Shown here: one piece after another, positions 7,093 through 7,133 of the stretch | Position numbering within the stretch: position 1 is the stretch's first letter | How the letters are laid out: each line of letters opens with the position of its first letter | From: an uncultured Tolumonas sp. | GTDB lineage: Bacteria > Pseudomonadota > Gammaproteobacteria > Enterobacterales > Aeromonadaceae | Reading direction: 5' to 3' | DNA length: 7,133 bases | Assembly: GCA_903931645.1 (NCBI GenBank) | Contig: CAIZDF010000098.1 | Span: 1 to 7,133 of the forward strand | Position numbers and translations under genes: made by a program | Notes under the pieces: model-generated | Seen by the model: only the letters and a program-made list of their open reading frames with translations | Database searches by the model: none | Told to the model about the DNA's origin: nothing

Positions 7093-7133
7093 ATGATAAC
7101 GTTTACACTGCCAGTATGGATAAGTGTGATGGA
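7093..7133 (+). CDS. Possible start of another gene (first 13 codons only)
   Basis: An ATG at 7093 opens a frame, MITFTLPVWISVM, that stays open to the window edge. A GAGG ribosome-site-like stretch (7085-7088) precedes it by 4 nt, which is somewhat close. The visible residues are hydrophobic and could begin a membrane segment or signal sequence. It lies 28 bp after the ERIC-like repeat. Too little is visible to name a family, and the frame could be fortuitous. Confidence 0.35.
   Translation, partial: MITFTLPVWISVM

Noticed and set aside
6905..7096. A 63-codon plus-strand frame across the end of the chemoreceptor gene
   Set aside because: It reads out of frame through the receptor's end and then through the non-coding ERIC-like repeat; the frame comes from the repeat.

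Overview
This window carries an L-arabinose utilisation locus from a gammaproteobacterium. It holds the start of araB (ribulokinase) on the minus strand, and divergent from it araF-araG-araH, the high-affinity L-arabinose ABC importer, on the plus strand. A methyl-accepting chemotaxis protein gene follows araH, then a 128-bp ERIC-like palindromic repeat, then what may be the first codons of another gene. The encoded proteins resemble the E. coli Ara proteins closely along their whole visible length. The moderate GC content, the ERIC-like element and the 4-helix-bundle type chemoreceptor point to a motile enterobacterial or Aeromonadaceae relative. A Tolumonas-like organism is my guess, not a demonstrated identification.

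Layout: araB occupies 1-1298 (minus) and runs off the left edge, so its last ~130 codons are missing. Positions 1299-1664 are a 366-bp divergent control region with no gene. In it I see two tandem pairs of AraC-type half-sites, each pair with the 21-bp repeat spacing of E. coli araI1-I2, plus weak CRP-like sites. Next come araF (1665-2648), a perfect 10-bp hairpin in the araF-araG gap, araG (2706-4205) and araH (4245-5243), and then a strong intrinsic terminator (5269-5294). The chemoreceptor gene spans 5341-6954. Its last five codons and its stop lie inside the ERIC-like repeat (6937-7064). A candidate partial CDS starts at 7093.

How it works together: AraF captures L-arabinose in the periplasm, and AraG (ATPase) and AraH (permease) import it. 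AraB then phosphorylates L-ribulose, which is made by an isomerase not present here. The divergent region probably lets AraC, encoded elsewhere, with CRP turn on uptake and catabolism together. The adjacent chemoreceptor may couple arabinose or loaded AraF to chemotaxis, but that is inferred from position only.

No wholly new system is evident. The points most worth a second look are the duplicated AraC operator pairs, the repeat that ends the chemoreceptor gene, and the physical link between the arabinose importer and a chemoreceptor.
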